Of a DNA stretch of 64,000 nt, positions 25,486-34,236 are shown one piece after another. How positions within the stretch are numbered: position 1 is the first letter of the stretch; each line of letters opens with the position of its first letter. A program made the translations under genes and the position numbers. The notes beneath the pieces were generated by a model, which was not told the origin of the DNA, ran no database searches, and was given only the letters and a program-made list of their open reading frames with translations. This DNA is from Pseudoflavonifractor sp. An85 (GTDB lineage: Bacteria > Bacillota > Clostridia > Oscillospirales > Oscillospiraceae): the NCBI RefSeq assembly GCF_002161235.1, contig NZ_NFHE01000005.1:62001-126000 (forward strand). The letters run 5' to 3'.

Positions 25486-27224
25486 GCGGGGACCTCCTCC
25501 TGGTTGTTGTAGTGTTCCAATTCCCGTTGCTGCTGCCACAGGTGGGCGTATAGGCCGCCCTGGGCCAACAGCTCTTTGTGGGAGCCATGCTCCACCACGC
25601 GGCCACCGTCCATGGCGAAGATGGTGTCTGCCCCGGCCACATTGGCCAGACGGTGGGAGATCACCAGCACCGTGTGGGTGCGGGAGAGAAGATAAATTTG
25701 CTCCATAATCTCGTTTTCACTCTCCACATCCACGTTGGACGTGGCCTCGTCGAAGATGTACATGGGGCTGTTGTGCAAGAGGGCGCGGGCCAGGGCCAGA
25801 CGCTGACGCTGACCGCCGGAGAAGTTGCTGCCGCCCTCTTGCAGATGGGTGTCCAGCCCCTGCTCGCCCCGGAGGAAGGGGGCCAGATTCACCTGTTGCA
25901 GAACGGCCCACAGCTGGTCGTCCAGAGCGTCGGGACAAGCCAGCAACAGGTTGTCCCGCACCGTCCCCTTAAAGAGATAGCTGCGGTGGCCAATGTAGGT
26001 GCAGTGGGCCATGAGACTGTCCTCAGACAGGGAGGACAGCTCTTTGCCACCCAAGGTGATGTGTCCGCCATACCCCTGGTTGCGGCCCATGAACAGAGCG
26101 GAGAGGGTAGACTTGCCGCAGCCGCTCTCGCCCACCACGGCGGTGAGAGTGCCGGGGACAATGGTCAGATTCACGCCCTGGAGAATGGGCCGCTGTCCAT
26201 CGTAGGAGAAGGTCACGTCCCGGCACTCCAGAGTGGGGGTGCCCTCTACGGTTTCAGTAGCGGGGGTGGGGACCTCCAGATCCAGCAGGGCATAGATCTT
26301 CTGAGCAGCCGCCATGCCGTTCATGGCCACATGGAAGAAGCTGCCCAGCAAACGCATGGGGAGGAAAAACTCTGCCGAGAGGAGGATGATGGCAAAGCAC
26401 CCGGCGGGGGTGATGTGCCCCTGGGACAGCTGGAGCAAGGCCAGAATGGCGCCCAGAGCGGCCCCGCCGTAGGCGATGAGGTCCATAATGACAATGGAAT
26501 TGAGCTGCATGGTGAGTACCTTCATGGTCACCTTGCGAAACTCCTCCGCCTGCTGGGCCATTTCCTCCTGGCGGGCCTCGTCCGCCTGGTAGATTTTTAG
26601 GGTGGTCAACCCCTGGAGATTTTCCAGGAAATGGTCACCCAGGCTGGTGTACTTGCCCCAGTATTTGGCCAGCAGCTTTTTGGCAAAGGTCTGCACCGCG
26701 GCAATGGCTACGGGAATAAGGGGCACACACACCAACAGCACCACGGCACACAACAGGCTGATGGGAGCCAGGAAGAAAAACAGGGTTATTGGAGCAAGAA
26801 GACTGTAAAAGAATTGGGGCAGGTAGGAGCCGAAGTAGATCTCCAGCTGATCCACGCCCTCCACGGCCACCTGCACCACTTGGGCGGTGGTGGTGCGCTG
26901 GCGGTACGAGGCGCCCAGCGTATACAGCTTTTCAAACAGAGCCCGGCGCAGGTTGCCCTTGACCTGTCGGGAGGCCAAGTGACTCATGCTGGCAGCGGTG
27001 CGCAGAGCAAACCACCGCACCACCAGAGCCACCAGGGCAATGCCAGCCACCCAGGGCAGTTTTCCCTGTACGGACTGCCCATTCAGCAGCAACTCCACCA
27101 GCCAGCCCAGGGTGAAGACCAAGGCAGTATTGGCCACCATGGAAATCCACTGGCAGGCCACATTACCGGCAATAAATTTTTTGCTGTCTGGCACCATACC
27201 CAACAGCCGTTTGTCCATCATCAT
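25482..27224 (-). CDS. ABC half-transporter A (membrane plus ATPase)
   Basis: An exporter-fold ABC protein of 580 residues and first gene of the operon. The membrane domain covers about 1-310; the ATPase has Walker A GESGCGKST, signature NFSGGQRQRLALARALL, Walker B MYIFDEATSNVD and H-loop ISHRLAN. Both halves look catalytically complete, so the heterodimer should have two working sites. The start is a run of three ATG codons, with AAGGAG about 11 bases before the first. Its promoter is overlapped by a perfect palindrome, so expression is probably repressed under some condition, most likely metal sufficiency. Confidence 0.9.
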   Translation of the reverse strand: MMMDKRLLGMVPDSKKFIAGNVACQWISMVANTALVFTLGWLVELLLNGQSVQGKLPWVAGIALVALVVRWFALRTAASMSHLASRQVKGNLRRALFEKLYTLGASYRQRTTTAQVVQVAVEGVDQLEIYFGSYLPQFFYSLLAPITLFFFLAPISLLCAVVLLVCVPLIPVAIAAVQTFAKKLLAKYWGKYTSLGDHFLENLQGLTTLKIYQADEARQEEMAQQAEEFRKVTMKVLTMQLNSIVIMDLIAYGGAALGAILALLQLSQGHITPAGCFAIILLSAEFFLPMRLLGSFFHVAMNGMAAAQKIYALLDLEVPTPATETVEGTPTLECRDVTFSYDGQRPILQGVNLTIVPGTLTAVVGESGCGKSTLSALFMGRNQGYGGHITLGGKELSSLSEDSLMAHCTYIGHRSYLFKGTVRDNLLLACPDALDDQLWAVLQQVNLAPFLRGEQGLDTHLQEGGSNFSGGQRQRLALARALLHNSPMYIFDEATSNVDVESENEIMEQIYLLSRTHTVLVISHRLANVAGADTIFAMDGGRVVEHGSHKELLAQGGLYAHLWQQQRELEHYNNQEEVPA

Positions 27225-27245
27225 GGGAATTCAATCTCCTTCCAA

Positions 27246-27259
27246 TTAGCTGCGGCTAA
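27246..27259. promoter_or_regulatory. TTAG-N6-CTAA operator, downstream copy
   Basis: TTAGC-TGCG-GCTAA, lying in the leader between promoter and start of the ABC operon. One of five such palindromes in the window. Confidence 0.65.
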
Positions 27260-27277
27260 CAATAACCACAAAAAAGA

Positions 27278-27306
27278 ATGTTAGCGGTGGCTAACATTTT
27301 GTGCAA
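27278..27306 (-). promoter_or_regulatory. promoter with overlapping operator for the ABC operon
   Basis: On the minus strand TTGCAC (27301-27306), 17-base spacer, TAACAT (27278-27283). The perfect 20-base palindrome ATGTTAGC-GGTG-GCTAACAT (27278-27297) covers the -10 and most of the spacer, so a bound repressor would exclude polymerase. Confidence 0.75.
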
Positions 27307-27402
27307 AAAAGAACAGGGTGTGGTTACCCTAAGCAAACTATAGCATACATGTGGATTTTGTGCAAGAGATTCTTATGGAAAAACTGGGGGTGCACGGCAC
27401 TC

Positions 27403-27431
27403 TTGAGGGGAGAAAACGGTGGTGTTATACT
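27403..27431 (+). promoter_or_regulatory. promoter for glycerate kinase
   Basis: TTGAGG (27403-27408), 17-base spacer, TATACT (27426-27431), 28 bases before the start codon. Confidence 0.65.
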
Positions 27432-27458
27432 GAGATCAAAAGGGAAAGAAAGGAGAGA

Positions 27459-28601
27459 ATGGCTGTGAAAGTTGTCATTGCCTGCGATTCCTTTAAGGGG
27501 AGTGTCACAGCGGTTCAAGCGGTGTCCTATTTGGAGGAAGGGATTCGTCGGGTGTGGCCTGAGGCGGAAGTGGACGGCATCCCCGTGGCAGATGGCGGGG
27601 AAGGGACGGTGGATGCGTTTTTGCACAGCGTCCCGGGGCGCAGAATTTGCGTGTCGGTCACTGGCCCGCTGGGTGAACCGGTACAGGCGGAATTTGCCCT
27701 ACTGGAGGATGGAACGGCGGTCATCGAGATGGCGGCGGCCAGTGGCCTGCCTCTGGTGAGCCCAGAAAAGCGAAATCCCATGCTCACGACCACATATGGC
27801 ACAGGGGAACTCATCTTGGCGGCGCTGAATGCTGGGTGTGCTCGTCTGGTGCTGGGCCTGGGAGGGAGTGCCACCAACGACGGTGGTGCGGGCATGGCAC
27901 AGGCTTTGGGGGTGAAGCTGCTGGACGGGCAAGGACGGAGCCTGCCGCCGGGAGGCGGCGCCTTGGAGCGGCTGGAGCGGATGGATGTGAATGGGATCGA
28001 CCCCCGATTGGCCCAAATCCCCCTGGTGGTGGCCTGCGATGTCACCAATCCTCTGTGTGGTCCTCAGGGAGCCTCGGCGGTGTTTGGGCCACAAAAGGGA
28101 GCAGATGGGGAAATGGTGGCCAAGCTGGACCAGAATCTGGCCCATTTTGCCCGGGTGGGGCAGGCCTGCACCGGGCGGGATGTGGTAAATGTCCCGGGGG
28201 CTGGCGCAGCCGGTGGCCTGGGAGCGGGTTTGCTGCTCTTCACCAACGCTCAGATGTGTTCGGGGATCACCACCGTTTTGGACACCGTGGGGTTTGATGC
28301 CCGGGTTACCGATGCGGACTTGGTGATTACGGGGGAAGGGCGTATGGACGGACAGTCCGTGTGTGGGAAAACTCCGGTGGGGGTGGCTCAACGGGTGAAG
28401 GCCCAGGGTAATATCCCCGTGGTGGCCATTGTGGGCAGTATTGGCCCTCAGGCGGAGCGGGTCTATGACTATGGCATCGACGCCATCTTTTCCACGGCTC
28501 CGGGTCCCATCACATTGGAGGAGGCCATGGGCAACAGTCACACCTTATTGGCCTCCACTGCGGAACGGGTGGCCCGACTGATGCGGGCGGTTCGCCCCTA
28601 G
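27459..28601 (+). CDS. glycerate kinase (GarK/GlxK family)
   Basis: A cytoplasmic kinase of 380 residues that phosphorylates D-glycerate with ATP, feeding it into lower glycolysis. Family motifs are IACDSFKGSVTA at the N-terminus, PVADGGEGTVDAF, LGLGGSATNDGGAGMAQALG, VACDVTNPLCGPQGASAVFGPQKGA, GAGAAGGLGAGL and LVITGEGRMDGQS. The ATG at 27459 has AAAGGAG upstream; earlier in-frame codons belong to the promoter region. It is a single gene. Whether it yields 2- or 3-phosphoglycerate cannot be read; this family usually gives 2-phosphoglycerate. Confidence 0.93.
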   Translation: MAVKVVIACDSFKGSVTAVQAVSYLEEGIRRVWPEAEVDGIPVADGGEGTVDAFLHSVPGRRICVSVTGPLGEPVQAEFALLEDGTAVIEMAAASGLPLVSPEKRNPMLTTTYGTGELILAALNAGCARLVLGLGGSATNDGGAGMAQALGVKLLDGQGRSLPPGGGALERLERMDVNGIDPRLAQIPLVVACDVTNPLCGPQGASAVFGPQKGADGEMVAKLDQNLAHFARVGQACTGRDVVNVPGAGAAGGLGAGLLLFTNAQMCSGITTVLDTVGFDARVTDADLVITGEGRMDGQSVCGKTPVGVAQRVKAQGNIPVVAIVGSIGPQAERVYDYGIDAIFSTAPGPITLEEAMGNSHTLLASTAERVARLMRAVRP

Positions 28602-28677
28602 TGGGAGCGGGCAGACAAAAATCTTATCCGGGCATAGAATGGCTGGGGGATAGAACCCCCAGAAGTAGGATGCCCAG

Positions 28678-30036
28678 ATGGGAATTACCAGTTCCAACAA
28701 AGTGGTGGACCGGGATCAAATTGGGTGCGATGGCGTACTCAAGGTGACCTTGGCCCTCACTGCTTCTCCCGATATCATCGAAAATCCCACCGACATCGTG
28801 TTGGTGTTGGATCGCTCCGGCAGTATGGCCGGGGAGCCGCTGGCGGCGGTGAAGGAGGGAGCGGACACATTCATTGATATCATCCAGCAGGCCACATCCG
28901 ACGGGAGCGGAAGCGGAGACTTGGGCTCCGGCACCAAAATGGGGGTGGTGAGCTTTGCCTCCACCGCCCGGAAGGATACGACACTGACCACCTCGGTGGC
29001 AGATTTGAAAGCGGCAGTGAATGGTTTGGCGGCGGGAGGCAGCACCAACCACGGAGATGCCTTTGCCCAGGCCACCCAGTTGCTGGAGACGGGGAGCAAC
29101 CCGGTGAAGGTGATGGTGCTGTTTACCGACGGCAACACTACCGCTGGCCCACCCCCGGCTCCCATTGCCGATTTGGCTAAGGCCAAAGGGATCATCATTT
29201 ACTGCATTGGTCTGGTGGGCACCGATGGTCTGGATGTGAGTGCGTTGAACAACTGGGCCAGTGACCCGGACTCCATCCATGTGGCCATTGCCCCCACACC
29301 AGCAGACCTGGAGGAGATCTTTGCCGAGCTGGCCGCCAACCTCACCAAGCCCGGGGCCACGGACTTGAAGATTGAGGAGGCACTCAATCCGGATTTTGAA
29401 ATTACGCAAATTCTTCCCCCGGCCAAGGGGACGGTGGACCAGAGCTCGGATACCCAGCTGACCTGGCGCATGGACAGCTTGGGGGTGAGCGGGGTGGAGA
29501 GCGCTACTCTGTCCTTCCTGGTGCGCCACCGCAGCCAAACGGGAGGGTTGAAGCTGGTCAATCAGTCCATCCAGTACAGCGACGCCCAGGGCAACCTGGT
29601 GGTGTTCCCCGACCCCACGGTGCGGGTGGGGTGTGACATCATTGTCCAGCCCGAGCCGTGTCCCACGCCGGTGGAAGTGACGGCGGAGGGGTGCACCGAT
29701 GCCGTGGTGGTGGATGCCGGAGAGATAGCCCTGGATGCGGTGGGGCGCATTGTCCAGGTGGATGTAACCGTGAAGGACGTGTGTCCTCAGCGCCGGGTGT
29801 CTCTGGCGGTGATCCTCACCGAGGTCAATGACAACGAGGAGAAGGAGACCCGGGGCGTGAAAGTACTGCCCATCCCGCCCCATCAAGAGAGCGGCTGCCG
29901 AGACGTTTTGGTGCGCTGCGTGCGCTTTGCTGTGCCGGAGGATAGCGGAACCTTGTGCCAGCCGCGGAAGTTCCAGGTCCAGACCTTTGCCCACTATATG
30001 GACTCCGATTTTGTCTGTTGCCCGGAAGATGTATAA
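28678..30036 (+). CDS. vWA-domain protein without signal peptide
   Basis: A 452-residue protein. After a short N-terminal strand region (MGITSSNKVVDRDQIGCDG) comes a von Willebrand A domain (about 38-230) with an intact metal site: DRSGSM, a Thr/Ser pair in GGSTNHGDA and LFTDGNT. A beta-sandwich middle (about 235-330) and a Cys-containing C-terminal domain (about 330-452, ending FVCCPEDV) follow. No signal peptide, membrane helix or wall anchor is seen, so it is cytoplasmic or, in a spore former, a mother-cell protein laid onto the spore. The spore role is a guess. The ribosome site (GTAGGA) is modest and a CTGGGGG/CCCCCAG hairpin (28643-28662) lies just before it. It has its own terminator. 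Confidence 0.8.
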   Translation: MGITSSNKVVDRDQIGCDGVLKVTLALTASPDIIENPTDIVLVLDRSGSMAGEPLAAVKEGADTFIDIIQQATSDGSGSGDLGSGTKMGVVSFASTARKDTTLTTSVADLKAAVNGLAAGGSTNHGDAFAQATQLLETGSNPVKVMVLFTDGNTTAGPPPAPIADLAKAKGIIIYCIGLVGTDGLDVSALNNWASDPDSIHVAIAPTPADLEEIFAELAANLTKPGATDLKIEEALNPDFEITQILPPAKGTVDQSSDTQLTWRMDSLGVSGVESATLSFLVRHRSQTGGLKLVNQSIQYSDAQGNLVVFPDPTVRVGCDIIVQPEPCPTPVEVTAEGCTDAVVVDAGEIALDAVGRIVQVDVTVKDVCPQRRVSLAVILTEVNDNEEKETRGVKVLPIPPHQESGCRDVLVRCVRFAVPEDSGTLCQPRKFQVQTFAHYMDSDFVCCPEDV

Positions 30037-30039
30037 CGT

Positions 30040-30077
30040 ATGCCAGGTGGGATGTGTTCCCACCTGGCATTTATTTC
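30040..30077 (+). terminator. terminator of the vWA gene
   Basis: ATGCCAGGTGGGA and its complement form a 13-bp stem, then TTTATTT. Confidence 0.9.
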
Positions 30078-30087
30078 ATGAATCAAG

Positions 30088-30103
30088 TGTTGTTATAACA
30101 ACA
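30088..30103. promoter_or_regulatory. palindromic activator site for the ferredoxin-hcp operon
   Basis: A perfect 16-base palindrome, TGTTGTTATAACAACA. A -10-like TAGGAT (30125-30130) follows with no good -35. If transcription starts near 30137 the palindrome is centred at about -41.5, the place used by CRP/FNR-family activators such as HcpR, which control hcp in many anaerobes. The factor is inferred. Confidence 0.55.
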
Positions 30104-30209
30104 GAAATGCAACGAAACCTGTGATAGGATGTGTGACACAGCGAGGAAGGTTTAAGACATTGGACACGGTGGCATTCTAAAGGCATCCCATGAAAAGGAG
30201 GTGCTTTGT

Positions 30210-30413
30210 ATGAACGCTACGGTGGATCAGTATCTGTGTATCGGATGTGGGGTATGCGTGGGGTTGTGTCCCAAGGTGTTTCGCATCGGTGAGGACGGCA
30301 AGTCCGGCGTGTGCCAACCTGTCACAGAGGAGACCTTGTCGCCGGTGCAGGAGGCCATTGACTCCTGTCCCGTAACCGCCATCAGCTGGCTGGAAAACGA
30401 CGAAAGGACTTAA
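30210..30413 (+). CDS. small 4Fe-4S ferredoxin
   Basis: A 67-residue ferredoxin. The cluster-binding set is [12 protein letters not shown] near residue 10 and CPVTAI near residue 54, one 4Fe-4S centre by spacing, with possible extra cysteines not all needed. AAGGAG precedes the ATG at 30210; a GTG at 30201 overlaps that site and is not the start. hcp begins 4 bases after its stop, so it is the probable electron donor to the hybrid cluster protein. Confidence 0.9.
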   Translation: MNATVDQYLCIGCGVCVGLCPKVFRIGEDGKSGVCQPVTEETLSPVQEAIDSCPVTAISWLENDERT

Positions 30414-30417
30414 AAAC

Positions 30418-32058
30418 ATGGAACAAAAGATGTTTTGCTATCAGTGTCAGGAGACTGCTGGGTGCCGTGGCTGCACCATGGTGGGTGTGTGCGGCAAGCA
30501 GCCCGATGTAGCTGCCATGCAGGATTTGTTGGTGTACGTCAGCCGGGGGATTTCCGCGGTCACCACCGCGTTGCGCGGAGAGGGAAAAAACGTCTCCCGG
30601 GAGATCAACCACCTCATCACCCTCAACCTCTTTATTACCATCACCAACGCCAACTTTGATAAGGAGAGCATTGAGGCTCGCATTCGGACCACCCTGGAGG
30701 AGAAGGCCAAGCTGCTTACTCAGCTGAGCACCACCCAGGGTCTGCCCGAGGCCGCTTTGTGGAATGGTTCTGGCGACTGGGAGGAAAAGGCCAAGACCGT
30801 GGGTGTACTGTCCACTGAGAACGAGGACATCCGCTCTCTGCGAGAGTTGATTACCTACGGGCTCAAGGGACTGTCTGCCTACTCCAAGCACGCCAATGTC
30901 CTGCTCCAGGACGACGAAGAGGTGGATGCCTTCTTGCAGCGGGCTCTGGCTGCCACGGTGGATGACAGCCTCACCGTGGACGACCTGGTAGCCCTGACCT
31001 TGGAGACCGGCAAGCACGGCGTGGCTGGCATGGCTATGCTGGACAAGGCCAACACCTCCACCTACGGCAACCCGGAGATCACCAAGGTGAACATCGGGGT
31101 GGGGAAGAACCCCGGCATTCTGGTTTCCGGCCACGATCTGAGGGACCTGGAGATGCTGCTGGAGCAGACCCAGGGCAACGGCGTGGATGTGTACACCCAC
31201 TCGGAGATGCTCCCCGCCCACTACTATCCCGCCTTCAAAAAGTATCCCAACTTTGTGGGCAACTACGGCAACGCCTGGTGGAAGCAGAAGGAGGAGTTTG
31301 AATCTTTCAACGGTCCCATCCTCATGACCACCAACTGCATTGTACCCCCCAAAGACAGCTATAAGGACCGTGTGTATACCACTGGTGCCGCCGGATATCC
31401 CGGTTGCAAGCATATCCCCGGTGAGATCGGGGAGCGCAAGGACTTCTCTGCCATCATTGAACACGCCAAGAAGTGTGCTCCGCCCACCGAGATTGAGACC
31501 GGGGAGATTGTAGGCGGTTTTGCCCACGCCCAGGTGTTGGCGCTGGCGGATAAAGTGGTGGAGGCGGTGAAGAGCGGCGCCATCCGCAAGTTCGTGGTGA
31601 TGGCTGGTTGTGACGGCCGTGCCAAGAGCCGGGACTACTACACCGAGTTTGCCAAGGCTCTGCCCCAGGACACCGTGATCCTCACCGCCGGTTGCGCCAA
31701 GTACAAGTACAACAAGCTGCCTCTGGGCGATATTGGCGGGATTCCCCGGGTGTTGGATGCCGGTCAGTGCAACGACTCCTATTCTCTGGCTGTCATCGCC
31801 CTGAAGCTCAAGGAAGTGTTTGGCCTGGAGGATATCAACGACCTGCCTATCATCTACAACATCGCCTGGTATGAGCAGAAGGCGGTGATCGTGCTGCTGT
31901 CCCTTCTGTACCTGGGAGTGAAGAACATCCATCTGGGACCCACGCTGCCCGCCTTCCTCAGCCCCAACGTGGCGAAGGTGCTGGTGGACAACTTCGGCAT
32001 TGCCGGCATTGGCAGTGTGGAAGATGACATGAAGCTGTTTTTCGGCGAGAACGCCTGA
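30418..32058 (+). CDS. hcp: hybrid cluster protein (hydroxylamine reductase)
   Basis: A cytoplasmic Fe-S enzyme of 546 residues, Hcp class I length for anaerobes. The N-terminal cluster cysteines appear in [15 protein letters not shown] and GVCGK. Further on are [48 protein letters not shown] and [11 protein letters not shown], which supply the ligands of the hybrid Fe-S-O cluster. Hcp reduces hydroxylamine in vitro and removes nitric oxide in vivo. Its operon runs ferredoxin, hcp, cupin, behind a CRP/FNR-like palindrome, which fits a nitrosative stress unit. Confidence 0.97.
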   Translation: MEQKMFCYQCQETAGCRGCTMVGVCGKQPDVAAMQDLLVYVSRGISAVTTALRGEGKNVSREINHLITLNLFITITNANFDKESIEARIRTTLEEKAKLLTQLSTTQGLPEAALWNGSGDWEEKAKTVGVLSTENEDIRSLRELITYGLKGLSAYSKHANVLLQDDEEVDAFLQRALAATVDDSLTVDDLVALTLETGKHGVAGMAMLDKANTSTYGNPEITKVNIGVGKNPGILVSGHDLRDLEMLLEQTQGNGVDVYTHSEMLPAHYYPAFKKYPNFVGNYGNAWWKQKEEFESFNGPILMTTNCIVPPKDSYKDRVYTTGAAGYPGCKHIPGEIGERKDFSAIIEHAKKCAPPTEIETGEIVGGFAHAQVLALADKVVEAVKSGAIRKFVVMAGCDGRAKSRDYYTEFAKALPQDTVILTAGCAKYKYNKLPLGDIGGIPRVLDAGQCNDSYSLAVIALKLKEVFGLEDINDLPIIYNIAWYEQKAVIVLLSLLYLGVKNIHLGPTLPAFLSPNVAKVLVDNFGIAGIGSVEDDMKLFFGENA

Positions 32059-32080
32059 GCCATTGTGGGAGCGGATGAAG

Positions 32081-32413
32081 ATGGACGTAAAAATGAAAAA
32101 CATCAGCAAATCGGAAGTGCTGGTGTTAAAAGACCAGATTTCGTATCAGCAGGGCCAGGTGGTCAGCAAGACGCTGGCGCAAAACAGCGCGTTGAGTATT
32201 ACTCTTTTCTCCTTTGATCAGGGAGAGGGGATCAGCACCCACGAATCCGGTGGAGATGCGTTTGTAACCTGCCTGGACGGGGTGGGGAAGATCACCATTG
32301 ATGGAGAGGACTATCTGCTCCATGAGGGGGAGTCCATTGTGATGCCTGCAGGGCACCCCCATGCGGTGTATGCGCAAGAGACATTTAAGATGCTGTTGGT
32401 GGTTGTGTTTTAA
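32081..32413 (+). CDS. cupin-domain protein
   Basis: A single-domain cupin of about 110 residues. Cupin motif 1 is GEGISTHESGGDAFVTCLDG and motif 2 is EGESIVMPAGHPHAVYA, which would give His and Glu metal ligands. Several in-frame starts exist. The ATG at 32081 is used because GGGAG is about 9 bases away, but GTG at 32063 or ATG at 32093 cannot be excluded. It follows hcp by about 20 bases. Small cupins like this often follow hcp or redox genes; its substrate is unknown. Confidence 0.85.
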   Translation: MDVKMKNISKSEVLVLKDQISYQQGQVVSKTLAQNSALSITLFSFDQGEGISTHESGGDAFVTCLDGVGKITIDGEDYLLHEGESIVMPAGHPHAVYAQETFKMLLVVVF

Positions 32414-32437
32414 TCCAGGCGCAGGAAACCCGCGCCA

Positions 32438-32477
32438 GAGAAAAGCCGGAGTGTATCATACGCTCTGGCTTTTTCTC
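32438..32477 (+). terminator. terminator of the ferredoxin-hcp-cupin operon
   Basis: AGAAAAGCC pairs with GGCTTTTTCT, with an inner GAG/CTC and GTAT/ATAC pairing, and a T tract. Confidence 0.8.
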
Positions 32478-32483
32478 TGATGA

Positions 32484-32511
32484 TTGCAAATCCTGCGAAA
32501 TCTTGTATAAT
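32484..32511 (+). promoter_or_regulatory. promoter for the M18 aminopeptidase
   Basis: TTGCAA (32484-32489), 16-base spacer, TATAAT (32506-32511). Confidence 0.75.
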
Positions 32512-32543
32512 GGAGAAAAGCAAGTTCTAGGAGGAAAATGACT

Positions 32544-33860
32544 ATGTATGCACAGACCTCTCGTGAGGTGTTAAACTTCATTCAACATAGCCCCAGCTGT
32601 TTCCACGCTGTGGCAGAAATGGCCCGCATGCTGGAGCAGGCGGGGTATCAGAAGCTGAGAGAGAGCCAGCCTTGGTCTTTGACCAAGGGAGGAAAGTACT
32701 ACACCACCCGCAACGGCTCCTCCATCATCGCCTTCCACGTGGGCGAGGAGCTGGACAACTACCACTTCCAGATTACCGCCTCCCACAGCGATTCTCCCAG
32801 CTATAAAGTGAAGGAGAAAGCCGAACTGAAAGGAAAGGGCGGATACCTGCAACTAAACACGGAAGGCTACGGCGGAATGATCTGCGCCAGCTGGTTGGAT
32901 CGGCCGCTGTCCCTGGCTGGACGAGTGCTGGTGCGCCAGGGGAACCGGATTACCGCTCGTCTGCTGAACATTGACCGGGATTTGCTCCTCATCCCCAATG
33001 TGGCCATCCACATGAATCGGGAGGTCAATTCCGGCATGAAGTTCAACCAGCAGGTGGACATGCTCCCGCTGTTCTCCGCTGGAGCATGCGGGGAGAACAG
33101 CTATCGGGAACTGATTGCCCAAGAGCTGGGGGCGCAGCCGGAAGACGTGGTGGGCAGCGACCTCTATCTCTATCCCCGGGTGGCCCCCAGTGTGTGGGGC
33201 GCCCAGGAGGAGTTTATCTCCTCTCCGCGCCTGGATGACCTCCAGTGCGCCTACACCTCCCTCAAGGCCTTCTTACAGGGAGAGAACCCCCACGGAGTCA
33301 ACGTATTCTCCTGTTTTGACAACGAGGAAGTGGGCTCCGGCACCAAGCAAGGAGCGTTGTCCACTTTCCTGCGGGACGTGCTCCAGCGCATCCACACCTC
33401 TCTGGGCTACGGTGTGGACGAGTACTGCTGCGCGGTGGCCAAGAGCTTCATGGTCTCCTGTGACAACGCCCACGCCGTGCACCCCAACCACCCGGAGAAA
33501 ACCGACGCGGAAAACTGCGTGTATATGAACCAGGGCATTGTGGTGAAGTTCTCTGCCAACCAGAAGTACACCACCGACGGCATCAGCGCCGCCATCTTCG
33601 TGCAGCTGTGTAAGGATGCCCAGGTGCCGGTGCAGACGTTCGCCAACCGCAGCGATATGGCAGGGGGCAGCACCTTGGGCAACCTTTCCACCCAGCAGGT
33701 GTCGCTCCACACCGTGGACGTGGGCTTGCCTCAGCTGGCCATGCACTCGGCCTATGAGACCGCTGGTGTGAAGGACTCTGCGTACATGGTGCAGGCGCTC
33801 ACCGCCTTCTACTCCACGGATTTGAAGATCACAGACAGCGACGAATTTATCTTGGACTGA
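32544..33860 (+). CDS. M18 family aminopeptidase
   Basis: A cytoplasmic metallo-aminopeptidase of 438 residues (ApeB/aspartyl aminopeptidase family) with two zinc ions. Zinc and catalytic residues appear in ITASHSDSP, SPRLDDLQCAY, FDNEEVGSGTKQGA, SCDNAHAVHPNHPEK and the C-terminal MHSAYETAG. It removes N-terminal residues, often acidic ones, from peptides. AGGAGG is 9 bases before the ATG at 32544 and only 3 before one at 32538. It is a single gene with promoter and terminator. Confidence 0.93.
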   Translation: MYAQTSREVLNFIQHSPSCFHAVAEMARMLEQAGYQKLRESQPWSLTKGGKYYTTRNGSSIIAFHVGEELDNYHFQITASHSDSPSYKVKEKAELKGKGGYLQLNTEGYGGMICASWLDRPLSLAGRVLVRQGNRITARLLNIDRDLLLIPNVAIHMNREVNSGMKFNQQVDMLPLFSAGACGENSYRELIAQELGAQPEDVVGSDLYLYPRVAPSVWGAQEEFISSPRLDDLQCAYTSLKAFLQGENPHGVNVFSCFDNEEVGSGTKQGALSTFLRDVLQRIHTSLGYGVDEYCCAVAKSFMVSCDNAHAVHPNHPEKTDAENCVYMNQGIVVKFSANQKYTTDGISAAIFVQLCKDAQVPVQTFANRSDMAGGSTLGNLSTQQVSLHTVDVGLPQLAMHSAYETAGVKDSAYMVQALTAFYSTDLKITDSDEFILD

Positions 33861-33868
33861 CAACACAC

Positions 33869-33901
33869 ATCCAGGGGCGGGAAACTGCCCCTGGATTTTT
33901 T
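33869..33901 (+). terminator. terminator of the M18 aminopeptidase
   Basis: TCCAGGGGC and GCCCCTGGA with an 8-base loop, then TTTTTT. Confidence 0.9.
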
Positions 33902-33911
33902 CACATAAGGG

Positions 33912-33967
33912 TTGACAAAAACTGACGGTTAGCGTATACTAACTACCTGTGAGTTAGCTATGACTAA
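33912..33967 (+). promoter_or_regulatory. promoter with two TTAG-N6-CTAA operators
   Basis: TTGACA (33912-33917), 17-base spacer, TATACT (33935-33940). One palindrome, TTAG-CGTATA-CTAA (33929-33942), covers the -10. A second, TTAG-CTATGA-CTAA (33954-33967), covers the expected start of transcription. This double site should give tight repression of the small gene at 33981. Confidence 0.8.
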
Positions 33968-33980
33968 TTGGAGGTTTGTT

Positions 33981-34175
33981 ATGAATAAGGGTTTAAACTG
34001 GGTGATGCTGATTTCTCTGTTGTTGGTGTTTGCCAGCGGGTTGCTGCTGAAGCCCATGCCGGGTATGTGGTTGGGAATTTTGCACGGAGTGTCTGGTATC
34101 GTCCTGTTTGTCAGCACGTTGATTCATGTGCTCCAGCGTGTTAGAGTCGGGAAAAAGGCCAAAACAGCCGGATGA
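33981..34175 (+). CDS. small DUF4405-like membrane protein
   Basis: A 64-residue protein with two membrane helices (about 4-24 and 30-52) and a basic tail (RVRVGKKAKTAG). The second helix carries HGVSGIVLFVSTLIHVL, with two histidines 14 residues apart, as in DUF4405 and cytochrome b-like haem-binding membrane proteins. GGAGG is 6 bases before the ATG. It is monocistronic under a doubly operated promoter shared in type with the ABC operon and the ZIP transporter. Haem or metal sensing or electron transfer is possible, not shown. Confidence 0.75.
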   Translation: MNKGLNWVMLISLLLVFASGLLLKPMPGMWLGILHGVSGIVLFVSTLIHVLQRVRVGKKAKTAG

Positions 34176-34182
34176 GAAGAAG

Positions 34183-34214
34183 AAAACCGTCACAGAGTTC
34201 TGTGGCGGTTTTTT
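34183..34214 (+). terminator. terminator of the DUF4405-like gene
   Basis: AAAACCGTCACAG and CTGTGGCGGTTTT with a 4-base loop, then TTTTG. Confidence 0.9.
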
Positions 34215-34236
34215 GTACATTCTTGCAGATGTTTGT

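Noticed and set aside
28643-28662. CTGGGGG/CCCCCAG hairpin as terminator of glycerate kinase
   Set aside because: No T tract and it lies close to the next ribosome site. It is noted with the vWA gene instead.
28624-30063. 479-codon minus-strand frame opposite the vWA gene
   Set aside because: The vWA domain with metal site reads on the plus strand, and the terminator after 30036 fits that direction.
30382-32109. 575-codon minus-strand frame opposite hcp
   Set aside because: hcp is complete on the plus strand with all cluster cysteines. The opposite frame also runs across the ferredoxin and cupin ends.
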